A stretch of DNA of 59,903 bases from Xenococcus sp. PCC 7305 (GTDB lineage Bacteria; Cyanobacteriota; Cyanobacteriia; Cyanobacteriales; Xenococcaceae). The position numbers and the translations under genes are program-made. The notes beneath the pieces were generated by a model that was not told the DNA's origin, did no database searches, and saw only the letters and a list, made by a program, of their open reading frames with translations. Numbering within the stretch: the stretch's first letter is position 1; each line of letters starts with the position of its first letter. Shown here one piece after another: positions 27,319 to 35,950 of this stretch. The stretch covers positions 1 to 59,903 of the forward strand of contig NZ_ALVZ01000214.1 of NCBI RefSeq assembly GCF_000332055.1. The letters run 5' to 3'.

Positions 27319-28047
27319 TTAGACAGAAGCTACCGCCAAAGGTGTGGCATCTTCGAACAAAAATTCATAAAGGAATCTATTTGACCATTCTTCACCAAAA
27401 TAGCTGCTAAATAGACCATGCGCTGGATCTCTTTCCGCACTATACTGGTCGTAATGCTTTTGAGCTTCTATGATGCGTTTAATCTCTCTTTCTGTCTTTA
27501 AAGGCTCTGCTGAAGCCAACATTTGCCAATATAACTGGACATATTCTTGATAGGCAGGAAACAATCGGTTAACTACTGTTTCCGCGTCGGTTTTGGCAAA
27601 CAGTAAATATTTAGAGAAATACTGATTGGCATCATAAAACTTCATCTCCAAATTTTGTGCCAAGTCATTATACTTGTCGCGAATCTCCCGCATCGGCTCA
27701 ATATACTTTTCCTGATAGGCTGGGTCGCGAAATAAAGGTTGAAAATCTAGAACAACTAAAATTTTCTTTTTGCCGAAAGATAAAAAATCAATTCCCAACA
27801 AGGGAAGATCATAGTTGTGACTAGGATACATGACGCAGTTGAACACTTGAGACATCTCTCCTGCATCAATATAGGTGTAGCGTATTTTTCTCAGCTCGGC
27901 AGATTGATAACACCAACTTTGAATAGTCGCCTTACTCTTACCGCGATCGCTAACATTAGCCTCAAGTCCTGCGGGAATGGGTCGGCTCCGCAAATTAAAA
28001 TTACCAAATAATTCTTCTTCTAAATACTCTTTAAAAGGTTGAAACAT
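27319..28047 (-). CDS. pebA: 15,16-dihydrobiliverdin:ferredoxin oxidoreductase
   Basis: PebA carries out the first two-electron reduction of biliverdin IXalpha, to 15,16-dihydrobiliverdin. The 242-residue sequence has the PebA pattern: IPAGLEANVS, VFNCVMYPSHNYDLPLLGID, VLDFQPLFRD, DANQYFSKYLLFAK, and YSAERDPAHGLFSSYFGEEWSNRFLYEFLF (in two parts). It is the promoter-proximal gene of pebAB. The 245-bp divergent region shared with lysA should carry the promoter; GCGATCGC (HIP1) elements occur nearby but no clear regulator site is visible. Together with pebB it shows that this strain makes phycoerythrobilin. Confidence 0.95.
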   Translation of the reverse strand: MFQPFKEYLEEELFGNFNLRSRPIPAGLEANVSDRGKSKATIQSWCYQSAELRKIRYTYIDAGEMSQVFNCVMYPSHNYDLPLLGIDFLSFGKKKILVVLDFQPLFRDPAYQEKYIEPMREIRDKYNDLAQNLEMKFYDANQYFSKYLLFAKTDAETVVNRLFPAYQEYVQLYWQMLASAEPLKTEREIKRIIEAQKHYDQYSAERDPAHGLFSSYFGEEWSNRFLYEFLFEDATPLAVASV

Positions 28048-28292
28048 AACTTATTAACAATAAAATAATCCGCTCTTGCGATCGAGCATAAGAAATCATT
28101 GTTAATTCAGTCTCATTTGTTACAAACAAAGCAACAATCCGTAATATTTTCTCAAAGATTTGTTGCTCCCCCGACGCAAATCAGAAGTTTCAGAAGAGTT
28201 TTGATCGCTCTTCCGCAGTTATACTTAGATTCTGGTAGAATGCTATTTATCTTTAACCTTCTAAATCGTTAATCAACATTATCCCACCAATC

Positions 28293-29702
28293 ATGCTCTC
28301 GATAGATCGCAACTTAGAAAATTCTGGACATCAATATTTATCCCAGGTCGATGATCTAGAAAATCCCCCGTCTCCTAATCAATCATTATTACCTCTAACC
28401 GCAAAAGTTAATAAAAATGACACTCTGGAAATAGGAGGTTGTGATGTCGAGCTTTTAGTAAAAAGATTTGGTTCTCCCTTATATATTCTAGACGAGTTTA
28501 CTCTGCGAACAGCTTGTCGCCAATATCGAGAGGGTTTTGCGAATCATTATAGCGGTGAATCTCAAGTTATTTATGCCTCCAAAGCTTGGAGTTGTCTGGC
28601 GGTATGTCGCATTATTGATAGTGAAGGTTTGGGTTTTGATGTCGTCTCAGGAGGAGAACTCTACACTACTTTGCAGGCAGGAGTGAGCAGTGACAAGATT
28701 TATTTCCATGGCAATAATAAGTCCGCAGCGGAATTGGAATTAGCGGTAGAGAGTGGTTGTACTGTTATTATTGATAACTGGTTGGAGCTGAAGACATTAG
28801 CCGCGATCTCCTCAGCTAAAAGTCCTAAGCCTGTGCCAATCTTGCTGCGCCTAACGCCAGGGATTGAATGTCATACTCACGAATATATAAAGACTGGTCA
28901 TCTTGATAGCAAGTTTGGCTTTGATCCTAATCAAATCGAAGAGGTTTTCTCCTTCGTAAGTGGGCAGCCTGCCCTAAACTGCATTGGTCTTCATGCTCAT
29001 ATTGGCTCGCAGATTTTTGAGCAGCAACCTCATCAAGATCTCGCAGATGTCTTAGCACAATGGCTGAAAAAGGCTAATGAGTACGGCTTACCTGTTAATA
29101 TTCTGAATATTGGTGGCGGCCTGGGAATTCGCTATACCGAAACGGACGATCCTCCAAGCATCACCAATTGGGTGAAAGCAGTCTCCGAGGCAACCGAGTC
29201 TGCTTGTCATAAACATCAAATTCCCCTGCCAAAATTGATTGCTGAGCCTGGGCGCTCCCTAATTGGTTCTTCCTGTGTGACTGCATACACTGTGGGGGGG
29301 AATAAGGAAGTTCCTGATATCCGCAATTACATTGCAATAGATGGTGGCATGTCAGATAATCCCCGTCCGATTACTTATCAGTCTTTGTATCGTTCGGTGA
29401 TTGCCAATAAAATGTCGGCGCCCATGAGTCGGAACGTCACTGTCGCAGGGAAACATTGCGAATCTGGAGATGTTGTAATTAAAGATGCGAATCTTCCTGA
29501 AACCGAACCAGGCGATATCCTGGTCGTTATGGCGACGGGGGCTTACAATTACAGCATGGCCTCTAACTATAATCGTATAGGAAGACCAGCAGCAGTGGTA
29601 GTTAATCAAGGAGAAGCTAATCTGATTATCGAGCGAGAAACCTATCAAAATCTTTTGGAGCGTGATCGCCTACCAGAAAGGCTGATTGATTTTCGAGTTT
29701 AA
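28293..29702 (+). CDS. lysA: Diaminopimelate decarboxylase
   Basis: LysA converts meso-diaminopimelate to L-lysine. The 469-residue protein has the PLP lysine in VIYASKAWSC, GLHAHIGSQI, the glycine-rich phosphate loop NIGGGLGIRY, the AEPGRSLIG motif and the substrate-contacting CESGDV and ATGAYNYSMASNYN. An N-terminal extension of about 50 residues precedes the family core, as in other cyanobacteria. It leads a same-strand series with cdaA (80 bp) and the YyaL-type gene. A TAGAAT hexamer at 28236-28241 may be its -10 element. Confidence 0.94.
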   Translation: MLSIDRNLENSGHQYLSQVDDLENPPSPNQSLLPLTAKVNKNDTLEIGGCDVELLVKRFGSPLYILDEFTLRTACRQYREGFANHYSGESQVIYASKAWSCLAVCRIIDSEGLGFDVVSGGELYTTLQAGVSSDKIYFHGNNKSAAELELAVESGCTVIIDNWLELKTLAAISSAKSPKPVPILLRLTPGIECHTHEYIKTGHLDSKFGFDPNQIEEVFSFVSGQPALNCIGLHAHIGSQIFEQQPHQDLADVLAQWLKKANEYGLPVNILNIGGGLGIRYTETDDPPSITNWVKAVSEATESACHKHQIPLPKLIAEPGRSLIGSSCVTAYTVGGNKEVPDIRNYIAIDGGMSDNPRPITYQSLYRSVIANKMSAPMSRNVTVAGKHCESGDVVIKDANLPETEPGDILVVMATGAYNYSMASNYNRIGRPAAVVVNQGEANLIIERETYQNLLERDRLPERLIDFRV

Positions 29703-29782
29703 TTTAATTGCTGTATTTCCTAACTATTTGATGATACTCCCTCACTATATTCAACCTGTAAACAAAAACTAGAAAAATAATA

Positions 29783-30688
29783 ATGTCATTGTCGGGTTTT
29801 TTTCCTGACTTGAGCTGGATTCCTTCGTGGCTGCCCAAAAGTGTCGAGATTGGCTTAGTTCTTGCCTTGAGTTACGCTCTTATTCTGATTATTGACGAGG
29901 GAGAGCGTCGTAGCCTATGGATGGTCAGGGGATTTATTACACTTATGCTAGCCACTGTAGTTAGTAGAAGTCTGGGACTTCTATTGCTGGGTTTTTTGCT
30001 GGAGAAGTTGGTTATCGGGGCTGCTGTGGCAATGGCCGTAATTTTCCAGTCTCAGTTCCGTCGTTTTCTCGAACAAATTGGCAAGGGGGAAATTGTTCAA
30101 TTATTCCAAGTAAGCCAAAGAACTAGTATTCAGCCCAATAGTACAACTGAACGTATTGTTGAAGCTGTCAAAGAATTATCTCAAAATCGGACAGGAGCAT
30201 TAATGTTGCTGGAGACAACTGATGCTTTAGAGAATGAAGAATTTGTTTCCCCTGGCGTTCCGTTGAATGCAGAAGTGTCCAAAGAATTACTACAAACTAT
30301 TTTTCAGACTTCTACCATGCTCCATGATGGTGCGGTAGTTGTTCGAGGTTCGCGAATTATCGCTGCGGGAGTGATTTTGCCTCTTTCTGAGCGCAATGCT
30401 TCTCGTCAATTGGGAACCCGCCATCGTGCAGCTATGGGAATTACCGAGCGAGTAGATAAATGTCTCTGCATTGTAGTTTCTGAAGAAACAGGTTCGATTT
30501 CCCTCGCTGAAAAAGGTAATCTTAATCGTCCTTTGACTAGTAGTCGACTCCAAGAGTTATTGCAAGATAAGTTTGCTTCTAAAGTAGAAGGAGATGCCAT
30601 TGGCTTAAGTCGGAAAATCCGTTCTCAGGGCATTATGTTTTTGGAGCGAATTTTGCGATTGCCATCATCGATGACAGATAAGAAATAG
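29783..30688 (+). CDS. cdaA: Diadenylate cyclase CdaA
   Basis: This membrane-bound enzyme makes c-di-AMP from two ATP. At 301 residues, it has about three N-terminal hydrophobic helices (SVEIGLVLALSYALILII; FITLMLATVVSRSLGLLLLG; AVAMAVIFQ) followed by a DAC domain with both catalytic motifs: DGA in MLHDGAVVVRG and RHR in GTRHRAAMGITE. In other bacteria c-di-AMP controls potassium and osmolyte uptake and cell-wall homeostasis. It follows lysA by 80 bp. In many cyanobacteria a prenyl transferase gene (uppS) follows lysA-cdaA; here a YyaL-type gene does. Confidence 0.92.
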   Translation: MSLSGFFPDLSWIPSWLPKSVEIGLVLALSYALILIIDEGERRSLWMVRGFITLMLATVVSRSLGLLLLGFLLEKLVIGAAVAMAVIFQSQFRRFLEQIGKGEIVQLFQVSQRTSIQPNSTTERIVEAVKELSQNRTGALMLLETTDALENEEFVSPGVPLNAEVSKELLQTIFQTSTMLHDGAVVVRGSRIIAAGVILPLSERNASRQLGTRHRAAMGITERVDKCLCIVVSEETGSISLAEKGNLNRPLTSSRLQELLQDKFASKVEGDAIGLSRKIRSQGIMFLERILRLPSSMTDKK

Positions 30689-30694
30689 TGATGA

Positions 30695-30780
30695 AGGCAG
30701 AAGGCAGCGGTGAGACCCCGCGCCGCCGTCAGGCGCAAGGGAACGCTCACCAAGAGAGAGGGCAGATGGCAGAGGGCAAA
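30695..30780. repeat. GGCAGAA-type heptamer tract with GC-rich insert
   Basis: The cdaA-yyaL gap holds GAAGGCAGAAGGCAGCGG, a GC-rich CGCGCCGCCGTCAGGCGC segment and AGAGGGCAGATGGCAGAGGG. A similar heptamer type occurs upstream of pebB's end (26388-26445). Confidence 0.55.
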
Positions 30781-30821
30781 GAGAGTTTTTCTTTTATTAA
30801 CTATCAATTTAGTAACTATTA

Positions 30822-32870
30822 ATGACTAATCATCTTGCTGAATCTCGTAGTCTTTATCTACAAAAACATGCTGAAAATCCCATTGATTGGTGGTATTGGT
30901 GTGATGAGGCACTCAGTATTGCCGCGGCAGAAAATAAACCGATTTTCCTCTCGATTGGTTATTCTAGCTGCCATTGGTGCACTGTTATGGAAGGAGAAGC
31001 TTTTTCTGATAATGCGATCGCAGATTATCTCAATAATAACTTTGTCCCGATCAAGGTAGATCGCGAAGAGCGACCCGATATTGACAGTATCTATATGCAA
31101 GCGCTCCAGATGATGACTGGGCAAGGGGGTTGGCCCCTCAATATCTTTCTCACTCCTGGAGATTTAGTCCCCTTTTATGGCGGGACTTATTTTCCGGTGA
31201 CTCCTCGTTATAATCGCCCCAGTTTTATCGATATTTTAAAATCAGTTAGACGTTTCTATGATGTGGAAACTGAAAAATTAGAGGGTTTTAAAACAGAGAT
31301 TTTATTTAATTTACAACGCAGTACAAGTTTAGAAACCACGGAAGATGCTTTAACTTCAGAATTATTAGATCAAGGTCTAGAAACCAATACCGCAGTTTTG
31401 TCATCAGGTGATCCAGGTCGTCCGAATTTTCCCATGATTCCCTATGCAACCGCGGCTCTGCAAGGCAGTAGATTGAATTTTAATAATCGTTATGACGCAG
31501 ATAAATTATGTCTACAACGGGGACAAGATTTGGTTCTGGGGGGCATTTGTGATCATGTTGCCGGGGGGTTCCATCGATATACCGTCGATCACACCTGGAC
31601 AGTGCCCCATTTTGAGAAAATGCTCTATGATAATGGGCAAATTTTAGAATATCTGGCTAATCTTTGGAGTTGTCAAAGACATTTCCTAACGATTGAAGAC
31701 GCGATCGCAGGAATTGTTAACTGGCTAAAAAGAGAAATGCTGGCCCCCCAAGGTTATTTCTATGCTTCTCAAGATGCGGATAATTTTGCGACGGCTGAGG
31801 CAGCCGAACCGGAAGAGGGCCTTTTTTATGTCTGGAGTTACAATGAGTTGGAAAATCTCTTATCTGCTGAAGAATTAGCCGAATTGCAGGCCGAGTTTAG
31901 TATTACGCCCCAAGGAAATTTTGAAGGTAGTAATGTTTTACAAAGATTCAATCACGAAGAATTATCCCCTAGTTTAGAGCAAACTCTTCAGAAATTATTT
32001 GCTGCTCGCTACGGAGAAAAGCAAACTGGGATTGATACTTTTCCTGTGGCTAAAAATAACCGAGAAGCCAAAACTAAACCCTGGCCAGGTCGAATTCCCC
32101 CAGTAACAGATACGAAAATGATTACAGCTTGGAATAGCTTAATTATTTCTGGTTTGGCGAGGGCTGCCAGTGTTTTAGGGATTACTAATTATCAACAGTT
32201 AGCCGAAAATACTGCGAATTTTATTTTGCAACAGCAATGGCTTGAAGGCAGATTGCATCGTTTAAATTATGATGGACAAGCTACGGTTTTGGCTCAATCA
32301 GAGGATTATGCCCTATTTATTAAAGCCTTATTAGATTTGCATCAGAGTAGTCCCCAAAATCCTCAATGGTTGGATTCTGCGATCGCGCTACAGGCAGAAT
32401 TCGATCGTCTCTTCTGGAGTGAAATGGGCGGTGGTTATTATAACAATGGTTCAGATGTGGGAGATAATTTATTAATCCGAGAAAGATCTTATATGGATAA
32501 TGCTACCCCTGCGGCTAATGGAGTAGCAATGGCAAATTTGGTTCGTCTCTTCTTATTGACTGATAACCTAGAATATCGCGATCGCGCAGAGCAGGGATTA
32601 CAAGCCTTTGCTGGCATTATGAAATCTTCTCCCCAAGCCTGTCCAAGTCTATTTGTAGCGTTGGATTGGTTGCTTAACGGCACAGTGGTCAAAACAACAA
32701 CAGAAGAATTTGCGATCTTAATCACCGATTATTTCCCTACCACAGTCTATCGCATAGTTACAGAACTTCCTCAAGACGCGATCGCTTTAGTTTGTCAGGG
32801 TTTATCTTGTCTAGAACCAGCGGAAAATTTGGAGCAGTTGCGATTGCAGATTAGACAAATTGCGGAGTGA
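30822..32870 (+). CDS. YyaL/DUF255-type thioredoxin-domain protein (spermatogenesis-associated 20 family)
   Basis: This 682-residue protein has an N-terminal thioredoxin-like DUF255 domain (HAENPIDWWYW, GYSSCHWCTVMEGEAF with a C-H-W-C motif, and GQGGWPLNIFLTP), then an (alpha/alpha)6-barrel like those of sugar epimerases and glycosidases (DQGLVLGGICDHVAGGF-like, DNGQILEYL, WPGRIPPVTDTKMITAWNSL, SEDYALFIKALLDLH). The family is found from bacteria to man; no enzymatic reaction is established. Motif cysteines are intact. It is last in the lysA-cdaA series and ends at a strong terminator. Confidence 0.9.
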   Translation: MTNHLAESRSLYLQKHAENPIDWWYWCDEALSIAAAENKPIFLSIGYSSCHWCTVMEGEAFSDNAIADYLNNNFVPIKVDREERPDIDSIYMQALQMMTGQGGWPLNIFLTPGDLVPFYGGTYFPVTPRYNRPSFIDILKSVRRFYDVETEKLEGFKTEILFNLQRSTSLETTEDALTSELLDQGLETNTAVLSSGDPGRPNFPMIPYATAALQGSRLNFNNRYDADKLCLQRGQDLVLGGICDHVAGGFHRYTVDHTWTVPHFEKMLYDNGQILEYLANLWSCQRHFLTIEDAIAGIVNWLKREMLAPQGYFYASQDADNFATAEAAEPEEGLFYVWSYNELENLLSAEELAELQAEFSITPQGNFEGSNVLQRFNHEELSPSLEQTLQKLFAARYGEKQTGIDTFPVAKNNREAKTKPWPGRIPPVTDTKMITAWNSLIISGLARAASVLGITNYQQLAENTANFILQQQWLEGRLHRLNYDGQATVLAQSEDYALFIKALLDLHQSSPQNPQWLDSAIALQAEFDRLFWSEMGGGYYNNGSDVGDNLLIRERSYMDNATPAANGVAMANLVRLFLLTDNLEYRDRAEQGLQAFAGIMKSSPQACPSLFVALDWLLNGTVVKTTTEEFAILITDYFPTTVYRIVTELPQDAIALVCQGLSCLEPAENLEQLRLQIRQIAE

Positions 32871-32954
32871 ATACCCAGTCTTAATCAGTCAAATGACCGA
32901 TGTATTGACCACCCTCAAAATTCTACTATAGTGGCAGATACTTCTCGAACATCC

Positions 32955-32997
32955 CCAGGATTGAGCCACAAAACTAGGCTTAGATCCTGGTTTTATT
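32955..32997 (+). terminator. Rho-independent terminator after the YyaL-type gene
   Basis: CCAGGATTGAGCC pairs with GGCTTAGATCCTGG around a 9-nt loop (one bulge and a G-T pair), followed by TTTTATT. It is the clearest intrinsic terminator in the window and closes the lysA-cdaA-yyaL unit. Confidence 0.82.
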
Positions 32998-33061
32998 ATG
33001 TGGGTGAAGGGAATGGGGAACAGGGAACGGGGAACAGAATAAGAGAAAAGCTCATAAGCCA

Positions 33062-34054
33062 TTATTCATTAGCTGTTAGCCATTTGCGAATTTGTTCCCG
33101 TTGATTAATTAAATAAATACTAACTAGAGTTAAGCAAACGCCTACAGATTGGAGAGGACTTAAAACTTCTGCCAAAATTAGATTGCCAAATAGCAAGGCA
33201 AAAACAGGGGTCAGAAAAGTCAAAGAACTAAGGCTCGTAAGATTGCCGGAAGATGCGAGATAGAAAAATATGCCATAGGCGATCGCGCTACCAAAAATCG
33301 TGGCATAACTAAGGGCTAACCAACCTGATAAATCGATATTGACCCATTGAGTCGACTCTTGCCACCAAGAAATCGCAAATAAGGGAATTCCACCCAAAAT
33401 CATATGCCAGCCAGTTGCCACAATCGGGTCACTATGAAGCGTTACATAACGAATAAGAACTGTTCCTACTGCCATCGCCAGGGCCGCTAGTAACATCAGC
33501 AACTCGCCACTATTGAAAAATTCTAGCCAATCGAAACTCAGTGACATCCAATCCCCCTGAAAGATCCCATAGATCAGGCGATCGGGAACTCCAATCAAAC
33601 TAATACCAAAAATGCCGATCATTAAACCTAGCCAGCCAAAGAAACCAATAATTTCGCCAAATAACCAGCTAGACAATAGGGCAACAGCCAACGGTTGAGA
33701 ATCAATCATCACCGAACCCAAACCAGCGCCAGTTCTCACTAAACCTGCGGCCAAGAAACCCTGAAACATTGCTCCATCAATCAAGGCAAACAAACTAATC
33801 CATAACCAAGATTTCCAAGTTTGAGGTTGAGGCCGTTTTAAAATAGCGGCAGCAACTAAAACTAAAATTCCTGCGGGGACTAATCTGAACCCTGCGAGAA
33901 AAAAAGGTGTGGTCTGGGTGATGACGCCTTTCATTGCAACCATTGCAGTTCCCCAAAGAAAAAACGGTGCAATAAAAAGTAATGCTTTTGTCGTAAGAAA
34001 TGATTTCTGGGGGCTGAATTCCATATATATTGGATTAAAAAAAAGATTTATCAA
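33062..34054 (-). CDS. EamA/DMT-superfamily transporter
   Basis: This 330-residue protein has ten hydrophobic segments arranged as two EamA repeats (first repeat from ALLFIAPFFLWGTAMVAMKG; second from GELLMLLAALAMAVGTVLIRY), ending YLINQREQIRKW. Drug/metabolite transporters of this type export amino acids, nucleobases or other small molecules; the substrate cannot be read from sequence. An internal ATG ten codons in would also be a reasonable start. It is convergent with the YyaL-type gene and divergent from chlP. Confidence 0.88.
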   Translation of the reverse strand: MINLFFNPIYMEFSPQKSFLTTKALLFIAPFFLWGTAMVAMKGVITQTTPFFLAGFRLVPAGILVLVAAAILKRPQPQTWKSWLWISLFALIDGAMFQGFLAAGLVRTGAGLGSVMIDSQPLAVALLSSWLFGEIIGFFGWLGLMIGIFGISLIGVPDRLIYGIFQGDWMSLSFDWLEFFNSGELLMLLAALAMAVGTVLIRYVTLHSDPIVATGWHMILGGIPLFAISWWQESTQWVNIDLSGWLALSYATIFGSAIAYGIFFYLASSGNLTSLSSLTFLTPVFALLFGNLILAEVLSPLQSVGVCLTLVSIYLINQREQIRKWLTANE

Positions 34055-34543
34055 CCTAAATTTTAATCAATTTTGTACTTTTGTTAATCCTTTTGCAATG
34101 CCTCACCAAGGCCAACCCATTTCGTCAAGCTAATAATTAGAAGCATTTATAGCTTTTCTCGGAGTCAGGAGGTACACTCTACCATTCCCTGTTCCCCTAT
34201 TCCCTGTTCCCTGTTCCCTGCTGTTCCCCTATTTCCTGTTCCCTGTTCCCCTATTCCCTGTTCCCTGTTCCCTGTTCCCCTATTCCCTGTTCCCCTATTC
34301 CCTGTTCCCCGTTCCCTGTTCCCGAAAGCAAGGCGTTTATGTACCTCATTAGTACGAGAATTGCTATATGTATATTTTGTATTAAAAATAACAGTTGATA
34401 CTCATTAAAAATTAACTTTTATTAAGTCAGTTGTTAAGCTCTATTGCAACTTTGGTCAAACTCGGGAGATCTGGTTCCAGAAGACCAGACTACATGATAC
34501 TATCCGATCCGTAGCTTAAGAAGATATTTTTAGGAGAAAGACC
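34055..34543. promoter_or_regulatory. Long chlP upstream region with CCCTGTTCC repeat array
   Basis: This is the longest gene-free stretch in the window (489 bp). It holds a 140-bp CT-rich array at 34185-34323 built from CCCTGTT, CCCTATT and CCCCTGTT units, then about 200 bp of AT-rich DNA. In that second part a perfect hairpin TCTGGT-TCCAGAAG-ACCAGA (34470-34489) lies about 55 bp before chlP. The promoter of chlP is presumably between 34330 and 34530; that of the DMT gene is at the left edge. Confidence 0.5.
34185..34323. repeat. Heptamer array, CCCTGTT/CCCTATT units
   Basis: About 140 bp of near-perfect tandem 7- and 8-bp units (TTCCCTG, TTCCCCTA). The minus strand reads GGGAACAGGGAATAGGGG, the same repeat type as at 10154-10181, 19320-19352 and 33008-33040. 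Confidence 0.9.
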
Positions 34544-35767
34544 TTGGGAATTAGGGTTGCAGTTGTTGGCTCAGGTCCTGCTGGTTCATCCGCAGCAGAA
34601 ATTTTGGCAAAAGCTGGTATTGAAACATTTTTATTTGAAAGAAAGCTAGATAACGCTAAACCTTGTGGAGGGGCAATTCCCCTTTGTATGGTGGACGAGT
34701 TTGATCTCCCACCAGAAATTATTGACCGCCAGGTTAGAAAGATGAAAATGATATCTCCTTCTAATGTGGAAGTAAATATCGGTCATACCCTTAAAGATGG
34801 TGAATATATTGGCATGTGTCGCCGCGAAGTCCTCGATGGCTTCCTGCGTGATCGTGCTGCTAAGTTGGGTGCTAATCTCATTAACGGCACAGTTTATCAG
34901 TTGGATGTTCCCACTAACGATAAAGATCCTTACACTCTTCATTACGCGGATCATTCCAATGGTAGTAGCAAAGGAGTAATGAAAACCCTCAAAGCCGATG
35001 TTGTAATTGGTGCTGATGGAGCAAACTCTCGGATTGCTAAAGCTATCGATGCTGGAGACTATAACTATGCGATCGCGTTCCAAGAACGGATTCGTCTTCC
35101 TGAAGATAAAATGGCATATTACGAAGACTTAGCAGAGATGTATGTCGGCAACGATGTCTCCACAGATTTCTATGCTTGGGTGTTCCCCAAATTTGACCAT
35201 GTGGCAGTGGGCACGGGGACAATGAAAGTTCATAAAGCAACAATTAAAGATCTCCAAGCTGGAATTCGTGCTCGTGCAGCTCGTAAACTAGAAGGTGGGG
35301 AGATCATCAAAGTAGAAGCTCATCCAATTCCCGAACATCCCAGACCTCGCCCCATTCGCGGCAGAGTAGTTTTAGTGGGAGATGCTTTGGGTACGGTTAC
35401 CAAATCTTCTGGTGAAGGGATTTACTTCGCTGCCAAATCTGCCAGAATGTGTGCCGAAACTATTGTTGAAGCTTCTCAAAATGGTGCTAAGCTACCTACC
35501 GAAGCAGATCTTAAAGGCTTCTTGAAAAAATGGAATAAACAATACGGTGCAACTTATCTTGTATTGGATATTCTGCAAAAAGTCTTCTATCGCTCTGATG
35601 CAACTCGTGAGGCTTTTGTGGAAATGTGTGCTGATGTAGATGTTCAAAAAATGACTTTTGACAGCTATCTCTATAAAACTGTAGTTCCTGCAAATCCTCT
35701 AACCCAAATGAAGATTACAGCGAAAACTATTGGTAGTTTGATTAGAGGTAATGCTCTGGCTCCCTAG
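34544..35767 (+). CDS. chlP: Geranylgeranyl reductase
   Basis: ChlP reduces geranylgeranyl chains to phytyl for chlorophyll and tocopherol. The 407-residue flavoprotein opens with the FAD-binding VAVVGSGPAGSSAAEILAKA, then CGGAIPLCMVDEFDLP, and has the second FAD motif GRVVLVGDALGTVTKSSGEG. The start is TTG 34544, supported by AGGAGA at 34532-34537; an ATG at 34689 would cut off the FAD motif. All family landmarks are present and the length is typical. It is monocistronic, preceded by a long regulatory region and followed by AGTAATA repeats. Confidence 0.95.
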   Translation: MGIRVAVVGSGPAGSSAAEILAKAGIETFLFERKLDNAKPCGGAIPLCMVDEFDLPPEIIDRQVRKMKMISPSNVEVNIGHTLKDGEYIGMCRREVLDGFLRDRAAKLGANLINGTVYQLDVPTNDKDPYTLHYADHSNGSSKGVMKTLKADVVIGADGANSRIAKAIDAGDYNYAIAFQERIRLPEDKMAYYEDLAEMYVGNDVSTDFYAWVFPKFDHVAVGTGTMKVHKATIKDLQAGIRARAARKLEGGEIIKVEAHPIPEHPRPRPIRGRVVLVGDALGTVTKSSGEGIYFAAKSARMCAETIVEASQNGAKLPTEADLKGFLKKWNKQYGATYLVLDILQKVFYRSDATREAFVEMCADVDVQKMTFDSYLYKTVVPANPLTQMKITAKTIGSLIRGNALAP

Positions 35768-35950
35768 AGGGAAAATGAGTAATGAGTAATAAGTAATAAC
35801 AACTTTACCGTTCGTCTATTTTCTATTTGGTTAGGAATTAAACGAGCGGTTATTTCTTTTAAAGGAAGGGGGCTCTTTGGGGAGAATGTTAAAAGAAGAA
35901 TGTTAAAATCTTTGGGCTGGGTCAGAAATATAAATTAAATTACATTATCA

